A stretch of 41,666 nucleotides of DNA, from contig MHEK01000033.1 of assembly GCA_001803795.1 (NCBI GenBank), forward strand, positions 204-41,869, given 5' to 3'. A model generated the notes under the pieces. It was given only the letters and a program-made list of their open reading frames with translations. It was not told where the DNA came from and did not search any database. Positions within the stretch are counted from its first letter, which is position 1, and every line of letters begins with the position of its first letter. The position numbers and the translations under genes are program-made. Shown piece by piece: positions 32,283-41,666 of the stretch. This DNA comes from Nitrospirae bacterium RBG_16_64_22. Lineage in GTDB: Bacteria > Nitrospirota > RBG-16-64-22.

Positions 32283-34454
32283 TCACGCCAGCTTGAGGTC
32301 CACGCGGCGGTCTTCGACGTTTACGCGGGAGACGGCGACGCGGACGGGATCGCCCAGTCGGAAGACGCGGCCCCGCCGGGCGCCGACGAGGGCGTGCGCG
32401 GCCTCTTCGTAGCGGTAGTAGTCGTCCTCGACCGACGAAACGTGGACGAGCCCTTCCACGAAGATCCCGTCGAGCTGGACGAACAGCCCGAACGCCGTCA
32501 CGCCCGTGATGACGCCCCCGAACTCCTGCCCCACCTTGTCGCGCATGAAGGCGGCCTTCTTCGCGTCCACGACGTCCCGCTCCGCCTCCATGGCGATCCT
32601 CTCCCGCCGGGACGAATGATCCGCGATGCCCGGCAGACGATCCGCCAGGGGCGCGAGCTGGGCGACGGCCCTGTTTCCCAGGGCGAGCGTGTCCGCGAGG
32701 ATCCGGTGGACGACGAGATCGGGGTATCGCCGGATGGGAGACGTGAAGTGCGTGTACGTCGTGGACGCCAGGCCGAAGTGGTCCAGGTGTTCCTCGGAGT
32801 ACCGGGCCTGTTTGAGCGAGCGAAGGGCGGCCTGGTGGATGAGCCGTTCTTCCGGCTTCCCCTCGGACGCCGACAACAGCCTTTGCAGGGCTTTGGGCTT
32901 GAACGTCCCGATAATCGCCAGTTTGTATCCGAACGGCCGGACCAGCTCGGCGAGGGCCTCGATCTTCTCGGGAGCGGGCGGCTCGTGAATCCGGTAGAGC
33001 ATCGGGATCCGCCGCTCCGTGAGGTGCCGAGCGACCGTCTCGTTCGCCGCCAGCATGAACTCCTCGATAATCCGGTGGGCGACGGAACGCTCGGCGGCGA
33101 CGATGGCCGTCGTCTCCCCCCGAAGATCGAGGAGGATCTCCGGCTCGGGGAGGTCGAAGTCGAGCGATCCACGCGCCACCCGGAGGGCCAGGAGAGACCG
33201 GGCCAGGAGTTCCATCTCCTTGAACGCGGGAACGAAGTCGGCGTACTTCCGGGTCAGGTCCGGGTCGCCGTCGACGAGGATCTGCCGGACGGCTTTGTAC
33301 GTCATCCGGTGGTCGCTCCGGATCGTGCTCTTGTAAACCGACGCGCCGCGGCGCCGCCCCTTCCCATCGAACAGCATTTCCGCCGTGAACGCGAGCCGGT
33401 CCACCCGGGGGTTGAGCGAGCAGATCCCGTTGGAGAGGTCCTCGGGGAGCATCGGGACCACGCGGTCGGGGAAGTAAACGGACGTCGCCCGCTCGAACGC
33501 CTCCCGGTCGAGAGGGCATCCCCAGGGGACATAGTGGCCCACGTCGGCCACGTGGACCCAGAGACGCCACCCGTCCCCTTCGCGCCGGATCGAGACGGCG
33601 TCGTCAAAGTCCCGCGCGTTTTCGCCGTCGATCGTCACGGTGGGAAGGCCGCGAAGGTCCTTGCGCCCCGCGATGTCCGAGGGCCGGACGTCCTTCGGGA
33701 CGCCCCGCGCCTGGCGAACGACCGGCTCGGGAAACTCCGAGGGAAGATCGTACTCGGCGATGATCGCGTCCGTGTCGAGCGCGGGATCCCCCGCCTTGCC
33801 CAGGACGCGGGCGATCTTTCCCTCGGGGTTCCGCTGGGCCTGGGGATAGGCCGTAATCTCGGCCACGACGAGATCGCCCGTCCGGGCGCGGCCCGCCTCT
33901 CCCTTCTCCACGAAGAGGTCCTGCCCGAGCCGCCGGTTCCGGGGCACGACGAACCCGTGTTGCCCGGCCTGCTCAAACCGGCCGACGATCCGGGTGCGCG
34001 CCCGTTCGAGGACGCGCACGATCCTTCCTTCCGGTCCCCGTTCGCCCCTGGCCGACTCGACCCGGACGACCACCTTGTCGCCATGCATCGCCCCGCCCAT
34101 CGCCTTGGCGTTCACGTAGACGTCCGGCTTCTTCTCCTTCTCCTCCTCCAGGACGACGAATCCGTACCCGTCCCGGTGGGCCATGAGGCGGCCAGTCGCA
34201 AGCGACATCTTCGCCGCGAGACCGAAGCGCCCCTCCCGAGTCTTGACGATCCGCCCCTCCCGCTGGAGTTCTTCCAGAAGACGACGAAGCGTGCGCTCGG
34301 CCGTCGCGGCGACGCGGAGGGAACGCTTGATCTCGTCGAACCTGAGGGGGCGGTCCTCCCGGCGTGAGAGGATTTCCAGGATTTGGTCCTTCCCCGGGAC
34401 GGATGGGGGCTGGGATGGGGCGCCCTTGCGGGATTTCCGGCGCCGGTCAACCAT
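32283..34454 (-). CDS. rnr: Ribonuclease R
   Basis: This 723-residue 3'-5' exoribonuclease has an N-terminal winged helix (KDQILEILSRREDRPLRFDEI), cold-shock-type domains (GRLMAHRDGYGFVVLEEE, DVYVNAKAMGGAMHGDKV) and an RNB catalytic domain with TIDGENARDFDDAVSI carrying the metal-binding Asp residues. Later come the RNB segments YTHFTSPIRRYPDLVVHR and a C-terminal S1 domain (GVITGVTAFGLFVQL). It degrades structured RNA. The start ATG 34454 overlaps the thioesterase stop by 8 bases (ATGGTTGA). The ORF-track start 85 codons upstream runs through the thioesterase gene and is rejected. Confidence 0.95.
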   Translation of the reverse strand: MVDRRRKSRKGAPSQPPSVPGKDQILEILSRREDRPLRFDEIKRSLRVAATAERTLRRLLEELQREGRIVKTREGRFGLAAKMSLATGRLMAHRDGYGFVVLEEEKEKKPDVYVNAKAMGGAMHGDKVVVRVESARGERGPEGRIVRVLERARTRIVGRFEQAGQHGFVVPRNRRLGQDLFVEKGEAGRARTGDLVVAEITAYPQAQRNPEGKIARVLGKAGDPALDTDAIIAEYDLPSEFPEPVVRQARGVPKDVRPSDIAGRKDLRGLPTVTIDGENARDFDDAVSIRREGDGWRLWVHVADVGHYVPWGCPLDREAFERATSVYFPDRVVPMLPEDLSNGICSLNPRVDRLAFTAEMLFDGKGRRRGASVYKSTIRSDHRMTYKAVRQILVDGDPDLTRKYADFVPAFKEMELLARSLLALRVARGSLDFDLPEPEILLDLRGETTAIVAAERSVAHRIIEEFMLAANETVARHLTERRIPMLYRIHEPPAPEKIEALAELVRPFGYKLAIIGTFKPKALQRLLSASEGKPEERLIHQAALRSLKQARYSEEHLDHFGLASTTYTHFTSPIRRYPDLVVHRILADTLALGNRAVAQLAPLADRLPGIADHSSRRERIAMEAERDVVDAKKAAFMRDKVGQEFGGVITGVTAFGLFVQLDGIFVEGLVHVSSVEDDYYRYEEAAHALVGARRGRVFRLGDPVRVAVSRVNVEDRRVDLKLA

Positions 34455-34875
34455 GGCGGACAAGGGACCCTTCGGCTTGGGCCACAAGGCGGCCACCGAC
34501 AGCATGGATCGTCGCCGCGGCCCGAGCCAGGCGTCCCCGCCGCTCGACGACCCTGCCGCGGATGACAAGGGGCTCTCCCACGCGGCCCGGCGAGCGGAAC
34601 CGGACGGAGAGGGAGGCCGTCGCGAAGGCCCGGCCGGAGGCGTTGGCCGCCTTGACCATCGCCTCGTCGAGCAGGGCGGCGATGATGCCGCCGTGGACGA
34701 CTCCGTCATACCCTTGCGTCTCTCGCCCGGGCGCGTAGGAAGCCTCGGCCGCGGACGCCTTGGGCTCGACGCGAAAGGAAACGCACAGCGAGCGCGGGTT
34801 GGCCGGACCGCAGACGAAGCACGACTCGTCGGAGGGAGCGCGGAGCTGGGACGGCCGCTTGACAGGCGTGGGCAT
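34447..34875 (-). CDS. PaaI-type hotdog-fold thioesterase
   Basis: This 142-residue protein reads from ATG 34875. It has the hotdog-fold active-site region YDGVVHGGIIAALLDEAMVKA and the strand ATASLSVRFRSPGRVGEPLVI that defines PaaI-like acyl-CoA thioesterases. A CFVCGPANPRSL motif near the N-terminus is common in this subfamily. The substrate acyl-CoA is unknown. It overlaps rnr and probably shares its transcript. A good promoter sits so close upstream that the message may be leaderless. Confidence 0.85.
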   Translation of the reverse strand: MPTPVKRPSQLRAPSDESCFVCGPANPRSLCVSFRVEPKASAAEASYAPGRETQGYDGVVHGGIIAALLDEAMVKAANASGRAFATASLSVRFRSPGRVGEPLVIRGRVVERRGRLARAAATIHAVGGRLVAQAEGSLVRHG

Positions 34876-34882
34876 CGACCGT

Positions 34883-34911
34883 ACTATACGGCCCGAGTCG
34901 ATTCCCTTCAA
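34883..34911 (-). promoter_or_regulatory. Sigma-70-type promoter of the thioesterase-rnr unit
   Basis: On the minus strand TTGAAG (34906-34911) and TATAGT (34883-34888) are 17 bases apart. The expected transcription start, about 7 bases further on, falls at or next to the ATG at 34875. Confidence 0.6.
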
Positions 34912-34926
34912 CCTCGAAAAACCGTT

Positions 34927-35078
34927 ATCCGCAGATGGCCGCAGATTGGCGCAGATTCTCAAAGGCTTACCTCCGAAATCCAGGGCCACCGAGAAGGCGA
35001 TTCACATCTATTTCGCAAGCACCCAAATCGCCGCGGTTTGTTCTGTATTCATCTGCGCAATCGGCGTAATCTGCGGAT
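34927..35078. repeat. REP-like inverted repeat between the thioesterase and fabF
   Basis: The left arm (34927-34956) holds three units of a CGCAGAT word (ATCCGCAGAT, GGCCGCAGAT, TGGCGCAGAT). The right arm (35051-35078) is its imperfect reverse complement and ends CTGCGGAT. The arms enclose about 95 bases with no reading frame of note. The element is AT-richer than its surroundings and looks like a dispersed, possibly mobile, non-coding repeat. Confidence 0.65.
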
Positions 35079-35106
35079 TCTAGGCTCAACGCATTTCCCG
35101 ATTCCC

Positions 35107-36366
35107 ATGCCGAAAAATCAAATCCCACCCTTACCCGCCGTGGCAATCGTCGGCTTGGGCGCCGTCACGCCAGTCGGCAATTCGGCCCCCGAAGCGTGGT
35201 CGGCGCTCGCGTCCGGCCGGTCGGGCGTCGGGCCGATCACGCGCTTCGACCCGTCTCCCTTCCCCGCGCGGATCGCGGGAGAGGTGAAGAACTTCGATCC
35301 CCGCGTGTGCCTCTCCGCCAAGGAAGCCGGCCGGCTGGACCGCTTCGTCCAATACGCCGCGGCGGCGGCGGATGAAGCCCTTGCGGAAAGCGGGATCAGG
35401 CTCACGCCCCGCCTCGCCCGCCGGACGGCCATCGTCATCGGGTCGAGCCGCGGAGGGATCGGGACCTGGGAGGAGAACGTCTCCGGCCTTCTCGCGCGCG
35501 GGTTCAAGGGGGTCTCGCCCTTCGCCGCCCCCATGTCGCTCGTCAACATGGCCGCGGGGTTCATCGCCCTGAAGCACGGGATTACGGGGCCGACGCTCGC
35601 CCTCTCGACGGCGTGCGCCTCGGGCGCCCACGCCGTCGGCGAAGCCACTCGGATGATCCGCGACGGGATCGTGGACGTCGCGATCGCGGGCGGCGCCGAG
35701 GCGCCGATCGTCCCTTCGATGCTGGCCGCCTTCGCCGCCGCGCGGGCCCTTTCGCGCCGCAACGACGACCCGAAGTCCGCCTCCCGCCCCTTCGACCGGA
35801 CGCGCGACGGGTTCGTTCTCTCCGAGGGAGCGGGGATCGTCGTCCTGGAATCGGCTGAGCATGCCCGGCGCCGGAGAGCGAAGCCCCTGGCCTTCGTCGC
35901 CGGGTACGGCGCCTCGAACGACGCTTACCACTACACGCGCCCCGCCCCGGCCGGAACGGGCGCGGCGTCAGCGATCCGCTCCGCCCTGGCCGACGCGGGC
36001 GCGAGTCCCCGCGAGGTCGATTGCGTGATTGCGCACGGGACCTCGTCGCGGGAGAATGACCGCATGGAGACGGCGGCCGTCAAGTCTGCCCTGGGTTCCC
36101 GCGCGCGGAAGATCCCGGTCGTCTCGCTCAAGTCGATGACGGGGCACCTCCTCGGCGCCTCGTCGGCCGTGGAGGCGGTTGCCGCCGCGATGATCATCCG
36201 TCACGGGCTCATTCCCCCGACGATCAATCTGAGGAATCCCGATCCAGAATGCGACTTGGACTACGCCGCCGAAGGCCCTCGCCGGGTCGGCGTCCGGACT
36301 ATCCTGACGAACGCCTTCGGCTTCGGCGGCGTGAATGCCTGCCTGGTGATCCGGCGGGACGGATAG
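35107..36366 (+). CDS. fabF: Beta-ketoacyl-ACP synthase II (FabF-like)
   Basis: This 419-residue thiolase-fold ketosynthase has the full KAS triad: Cys near 170 in LSTACASGAHAVGE, His near 310 in IAHGTSSRENDRME, and His near 347 in SLKSMTGHLLGAS with its Lys at 342. It ends in the usual GFGGVNACLV. It condenses malonyl-ACP with acyl-ACP in fatty acid elongation. The start ATG 35107 is chosen from family length, as the ribosome binding site is weak. It is slightly diverged from standard FabF (ENDRME where TxxND is usual), so a specialised ketosynthase is possible. coaE follows after 9 bases. Confidence 0.88.
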   Translation: MPKNQIPPLPAVAIVGLGAVTPVGNSAPEAWSALASGRSGVGPITRFDPSPFPARIAGEVKNFDPRVCLSAKEAGRLDRFVQYAAAAADEALAESGIRLTPRLARRTAIVIGSSRGGIGTWEENVSGLLARGFKGVSPFAAPMSLVNMAAGFIALKHGITGPTLALSTACASGAHAVGEATRMIRDGIVDVAIAGGAEAPIVPSMLAAFAAARALSRRNDDPKSASRPFDRTRDGFVLSEGAGIVVLESAEHARRRRAKPLAFVAGYGASNDAYHYTRPAPAGTGAASAIRSALADAGASPREVDCVIAHGTSSRENDRMETAAVKSALGSRARKIPVVSLKSMTGHLLGASSAVEAVAAAMIIRHGLIPPTINLRNPDPECDLDYAAEGPRRVGVRTILTNAFGFGGVNACLVIRRDG

Positions 36367-36375
36367 GAAGAAACG

Positions 36376-36993
36376 ATGCTCATCGTCGGCCTCACGGGAG
36401 GGATCGCCACGGGGAAGAGCCTCGTGGCGGAGAAGCTCGCGTCCCTCGGCGCTGTCGTCGTGGACGCCGACGATGCGGCGCGATCCGCCGTCGCCCCCGG
36501 CCGGCCGGCCCTGGAAGAGATTCGCGCGCGCTTCGGCGACAAGATCATCAGACCGGACGGAACGCTCGACCGGCCCGCTCTTGCCCGGCTCGTATTCCAT
36601 GACGGATCGGCCCGGCGCGATCTGGAGAAGATCGTCCACCCGCGCGTCTTCGAGCGCATGGCCGAGGCCGTCTCCCGCGCCCGCCAGACGAACCCGGAGG
36701 GAGTCGTCGTCCTGGTCGTCCCCCTCCTCTTCGAAACGGGGTACGAGAGGAGCGTGGACCGGACGGCCGTCGTCGTCTGCCGGCCCGACCAGCAGATGGA
36801 AAGGGTCATGAGGCGGGACGGCCTCCCCCGCGAGGAGGCCCTGGCCCGCCTCTCCGCCCAATGGCCGATTGAGGAGAAGCGGCGGAAGGCGGATGACGTG
36901 ATCGAGAACACGGCTTCCCCCGAGGAAGCCTTGAAGCAGGTGGAAGTCCTTTTTCCTCAATGGGTTCTGCTCGCCCGACGCCAGTTGACTTAA
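36376..36993 (+). CDS. coaE: Dephospho-CoA kinase
   Basis: This 205-residue P-loop kinase has Walker A GLTGGIATGKS at the N-terminus, DADDAARSAV, the IVHPRVFERM segment, VVLVVPLLFETG and the lid RRDGLPREEALARL, ending with the ADDVIENTAS motif typical of CoaE. It phosphorylates the ribose 3'-OH of dephospho-CoA in the last step of CoA synthesis. It lies 9 bases after fabF. Confidence 0.95.
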   Translation: MLIVGLTGGIATGKSLVAEKLASLGAVVVDADDAARSAVAPGRPALEEIRARFGDKIIRPDGTLDRPALARLVFHDGSARRDLEKIVHPRVFERMAEAVSRARQTNPEGVVVLVVPLLFETGYERSVDRTAVVVCRPDQQMERVMRRDGLPREEALARLSAQWPIEEKRRKADDVIENTASPEEALKQVEVLFPQWVLLARRQLT

Positions 36994-37014
36994 CGCCTCC
37001 GGATCAACGATAAT
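36985..37014 (+). promoter_or_regulatory. Candidate sigma-70 promoter of galU
   Basis: TTGACT (36985-36990) and GATAAT (37009-37014) are 18 bases apart, straddling the coaE stop and about 60 bases upstream of galU. Confidence 0.6.
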
Positions 37015-37074
37015 TGGGCGGTTTGGATGTCCGGTTGGTCCCCCCATTTGGAACGACGGAAGGAGACGAAAGCA

Positions 37075-37947
37075 GTGTCCGTGACCCATATCCGCAAGGC
37101 CGTCTTCCCGGCCGCGGGACTCGGAACGCGGTTCCTTCCGGCGACGAAAGCCTCTCCGAAGGAGATGCTCCCGCTCGTCGACAAGCCGATGATCCAGTAC
37201 GTCGTCGAAGAGGCGGTCGCGTCGGGCATCGAGCAGGTCATCATCGTCACGGGCCGGGGAAAGCGGGCGATCGAGGACCACTTCGACGTCGCCTACGAGC
37301 TGGAAAACAACCTCAAGGAGAAGGGGAAGACGCGCCTCCTCGACGAGATGCAGAAGATCGCCAATATGGTGGACTTCTGCTACGTCCGTCAGCGGGAAGC
37401 GCTGGGGCTGGGCCACGCGATCCTCTGCGCCAAGAACATCGTCGGGAACGAACCGTTCGCCGTCCTCCTGGGAGACGACATCGTCGACAGCCGCGTCCCG
37501 GCGCTCAAGCAGTTGGTCGGCGTATTCAAGCGGCATCAGGCGTCCGTCCTCGCCGTCGAGCGGGTCCCTCGGTCGCAGGTCAGCCGGTACGGCATCATCA
37601 AGACCGAACCGATGGACGACGGCCTTCACCGGATCCTGGACCTCGTCGAGAAGCCGAAGCCGGAAAGCGCCCCCTCCGACCTGGCCGTCATCGGCCGGTA
37701 CATCCTGACGCCGGAGATCTTCGAAGAGCTGGAACGGACCAAGCCGGGGAAGCTGGGCGAGATCCAGCTCACGGACGCGCTGAAGAGCCTCTTGGGGCGG
37801 CAGGCGATTTATGGTTACGAGTTCGAAGGAAAGCGGTACGATGCCGGCGACAAGCTGGGTTTCCTGGAGGCGACGGTCGAGTTCGCCTTGAAGAACCCCG
37901 AGCTGGGTCCGCCGTTCCGGTCGTACCTGCGGACGCTCAAACCCTGA
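37075..37947 (+). CDS. galU: UTP-glucose-1-phosphate uridylyltransferase
   Basis: This 290-residue nucleotidyltransferase has [22 protein letters not shown], the signature of GalU, followed by [32 protein letters not shown] and VEKPKPE. It makes UDP-glucose from glucose 1-phosphate. GTG 37075 is preferred because AGGAG lies 9 bases before it and the family begins a few residues before this motif; the ATG at 37027 has no ribosome binding site. UDP-glucose would feed the MGDG-synthase-like enzyme of the phosphate island. lon begins 11 bases after the stop. Confidence 0.94.
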   Translation: MSVTHIRKAVFPAAGLGTRFLPATKASPKEMLPLVDKPMIQYVVEEAVASGIEQVIIVTGRGKRAIEDHFDVAYELENNLKEKGKTRLLDEMQKIANMVDFCYVRQREALGLGHAILCAKNIVGNEPFAVLLGDDIVDSRVPALKQLVGVFKRHQASVLAVERVPRSQVSRYGIIKTEPMDDGLHRILDLVEKPKPESAPSDLAVIGRYILTPEIFEELERTKPGKLGEIQLTDALKSLLGRQAIYGYEFEGKRYDAGDKLGFLEATVEFALKNPELGPPFRSYLRTLKP

Positions 37948-37958
37948 GGAGAAAAGAC

Positions 37959-40496
<2,538 letters not shown>

Positions 40497-40504
40497 GATC
40501 TCCC

Positions 40505-41581
40505 CTGGTTACTCTTCGCTCTCTGGGTGAATTCGGGCTCATCGAACGGATCCGCCGCCGCGCGGTCGATCTTTCGCGCGGCGGACGGCTCGTGCTCGGA
40601 GTCGGAGACGACGCCGCGGTCCTCCGCCCCCGGCCTGGGTTCGATCTTCTCGCGACAACCGACCTGCTCTCGGAAGGCGTCCACTTCAACCTCTCGTGGA
40701 CGTCCTTCTACGATCTGGGCGTCAAGGCCGTCGCCGCGAACATTTCGGACATCGCGGCCATGGGAGGGACGCCGACGGCCCTGCTGATCGCGCTGTCTCT
40801 TCCGCCATCGACTCCCGCCGGGCGGGTGGATCTGTTCTACCGGGGCGTTCTCGACGCGGCAAAACCGTTCAGTGCCCGGCTCGCCGGCGGGGATACGACG
40901 GCTTCGCCGGCGGGAGCCGGCGTCACCATCTGCGTCACGGCACTGGGGGAGATCGAGCGGGGCCGGGCGCTCACGCGGAGCGGAGCCAGGCCGGGCGACT
41001 TGATCTTCGTCTCTGGCACGCTTGGCGGCTCAGCAGGCGGGCTAGAACTCCTCACGCACGGGACCCGCTTCACGCCAGGGCGATATCGAACCGACCCCGT
41101 GGAAGAGAAACCGGAGCGGTCGCTCATCCGGGCCCATCTGCACCCCGTCCCACTCGTCGTCCTTGGGAGGGCGCTTGCGCAAGGGCGGCTCGCCACGGCG
41201 GCGATCGACGTCTCGGACGGTCTCCTGGCGGACCTCGGCCACATCGCCGACGAGAGCGGCGTCGCCGCGGTCGTGGAAATCGCGAGGATTCCCGTTTCTC
41301 CGGCGCTTCGAGGCGTCCCTCGCCTCGGAGCCAAAGTGGAGTCGCTCGCGGCCGCGGGCGGGGAGGACTACGAACTGCTGTTTACAGCCCGTCCCGAACA
41401 TGCCGGGAAGATCGAGCGGCTCGCGCGGAAGTGCCGCTTCCCCGTCGCGCCGATCGGAAGAGTCGGCCCGCGCCGGTCCGGAACGCCCCGCGTCCAGACT
41501 GTCGACGCCCGAGGGCGGACGATTCGATTCGAGGACCTCGGATACGAGCATTTCCGGACGGCCGTCCGCAAGAGGGGCTAG
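40505..41581 (+). CDS. thiL: Thiamine-monophosphate kinase
   Basis: This protein of about 358 residues is ThiL by GEFGLIERI, GVGDDAAVL, ATTDLLSEGVHF, AANISDIAAMGG, LAGGDTTASP, IDVSDGLLADLGHIA and AGGEDYELLF. It phosphorylates thiamine monophosphate to the pyrophosphate cofactor. The family's N-terminus lies just before SLGEFG, where no ATG, GTG or TTG occurs in frame; the best candidate is CTG 40505, with AGGA 5 bases upstream overlapping the lon stop codon. The start is therefore uncertain. Confidence 0.9.
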   Translation: MVTLRSLGEFGLIERIRRRAVDLSRGGRLVLGVGDDAAVLRPRPGFDLLATTDLLSEGVHFNLSWTSFYDLGVKAVAANISDIAAMGGTPTALLIALSLPPSTPAGRVDLFYRGVLDAAKPFSARLAGGDTTASPAGAGVTICVTALGEIERGRALTRSGARPGDLIFVSGTLGGSAGGLELLTHGTRFTPGRYRTDPVEEKPERSLIRAHLHPVPLVVLGRALAQGRLATAAIDVSDGLLADLGHIADESGVAAVVEIARIPVSPALRGVPRLGAKVESLAAAGGEDYELLFTARPEHAGKIERLARKCRFPVAPIGRVGPRRSGTPRVQTVDARGRTIRFEDLGYEHFRTAVRKRG

Positions 41582-41582
41582 G

Positions 41583-41666
41583 ATGGGGTTCCAGGTTCGA
41601 GAGAGACTCCGCCAGATCGCCGGTTTCCACGACACGCCCCACCGAATCGCCCTGGCCGTCGCCCTG
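41583..41666 (+). CDS. DUF2062 domain protein (3' partial)
   Basis: An ATG follows the thiL stop after one base and reads MGFQVRERLRQIAGFHDTPHR, then IALAVAL, to the window edge. The pattern of a basic helix followed by TPHRIALAVAL is the start of DUF2062 membrane proteins (SPHRIALGFALGVFIG). Only 28 residues are visible, so the assignment is tentative. Confidence 0.55.
   Translation, partial: MGFQVRERLRQIAGFHDTPHRIALAVAL

Noticed and set aside
32227-33570. N-terminal extension of the saccharopine-dehydrogenase-like ORF
   Set aside because: It overlaps rnr in another frame, and the Rossmann fold begins right at ATG 32226 with a good ribosome binding site.
32394-34367. 657-residue plus-strand ORF opposite rnr
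   Set aside because: It is antisense to a full-length RNase R with catalytic motifs and has no family resemblance of its own.

Overview
The window is about 41.7 kb of GC-rich, gene-dense DNA from a Gram-negative-type bacterium. PstS and the PhoX-type phosphatase have signal peptides, the Pst permeases carry large periplasmic insertions, and ATGA start/stop overlaps are frequent. I cannot assign a phylum from sequence alone; the gene content would fit a deltaproteobacterium-like or uncultivated lineage. No rRNA, tRNA, CRISPR array, transposase or phage gene was seen, and no gene-free stretch exceeds 300 bases.

Region 1 (about 1-26 kb) is a phosphate-starvation island. Three intergenic sites share a direct repeat, GTTTAC-N5-(n)TTWAC with an 11-bp period, which is the geometry of a PhoB box. 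They precede (a) a PhoB-like response regulator at 1208, (b) a PHP/glycosyltransferase fusion at 10352 and (c) pstS at 18453. Unit (a) is a tightly packed run: regulator, two amphi-Trp domain proteins, a PhoU-kinase fusion, an ATP-grasp enzyme, an HprK-related kinase, a small zinc-ribbon protein, a phosphohexomutase, a TIM-barrel protein and an MgtC/DUF4010 membrane protein. Its core matches what I recall of the TIGRFAM-defined but functionally uncharacterised GAK system (Grasp, Amphi-Trp, Kinase). Unit (b) is the PHP/glycosyltransferase fusion, an MGDG-synthase-like glycosyltransferase, methylglyoxal synthase, a second GAK-type ATP-grasp paralogue, a soluble histidine kinase and a PhoX-like phosphatase. 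Unit (c) is pstS-pstC-pstA-pstB-phoU followed by an aquaporin and a thioredoxin-type arsenate reductase.

The working picture is one regulon. Pst and PhoX capture phosphate, ArsC and the aquaporin deal with arsenate that enters with it, methylglyoxal synthase frees phosphate from DHAP, and the glycosyltransferases may replace phospholipids with glycolipids. The expanded GAK module is an undescribed kinase/ligase pathway tied to PhoU signalling. The regulon assignment rests on motifs and gene order; the GAK chemistry is unknown.

Region 2 (26-31 kb) is accessory: a DUF2442 gene, a RHH/PemK-MazF toxin-antitoxin pair, a large hybrid sensor kinase on the minus strand, and an AbrB/PIN toxin-antitoxin pair with a clear promoter and operator palindrome.

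Region 3 (31-41.7 kb) is largely housekeeping: a saccharopine-dehydrogenase-like protein, RNase R and a hotdog thioesterase on the minus strand, then FabF-like ketosynthase, CoaE, GalU, Lon, ThiL and the start of a DUF2062 gene on the plus strand. GalU, together with the phosphohexomutase of region 1, could supply UDP-glucose to the glycosyltransferases.
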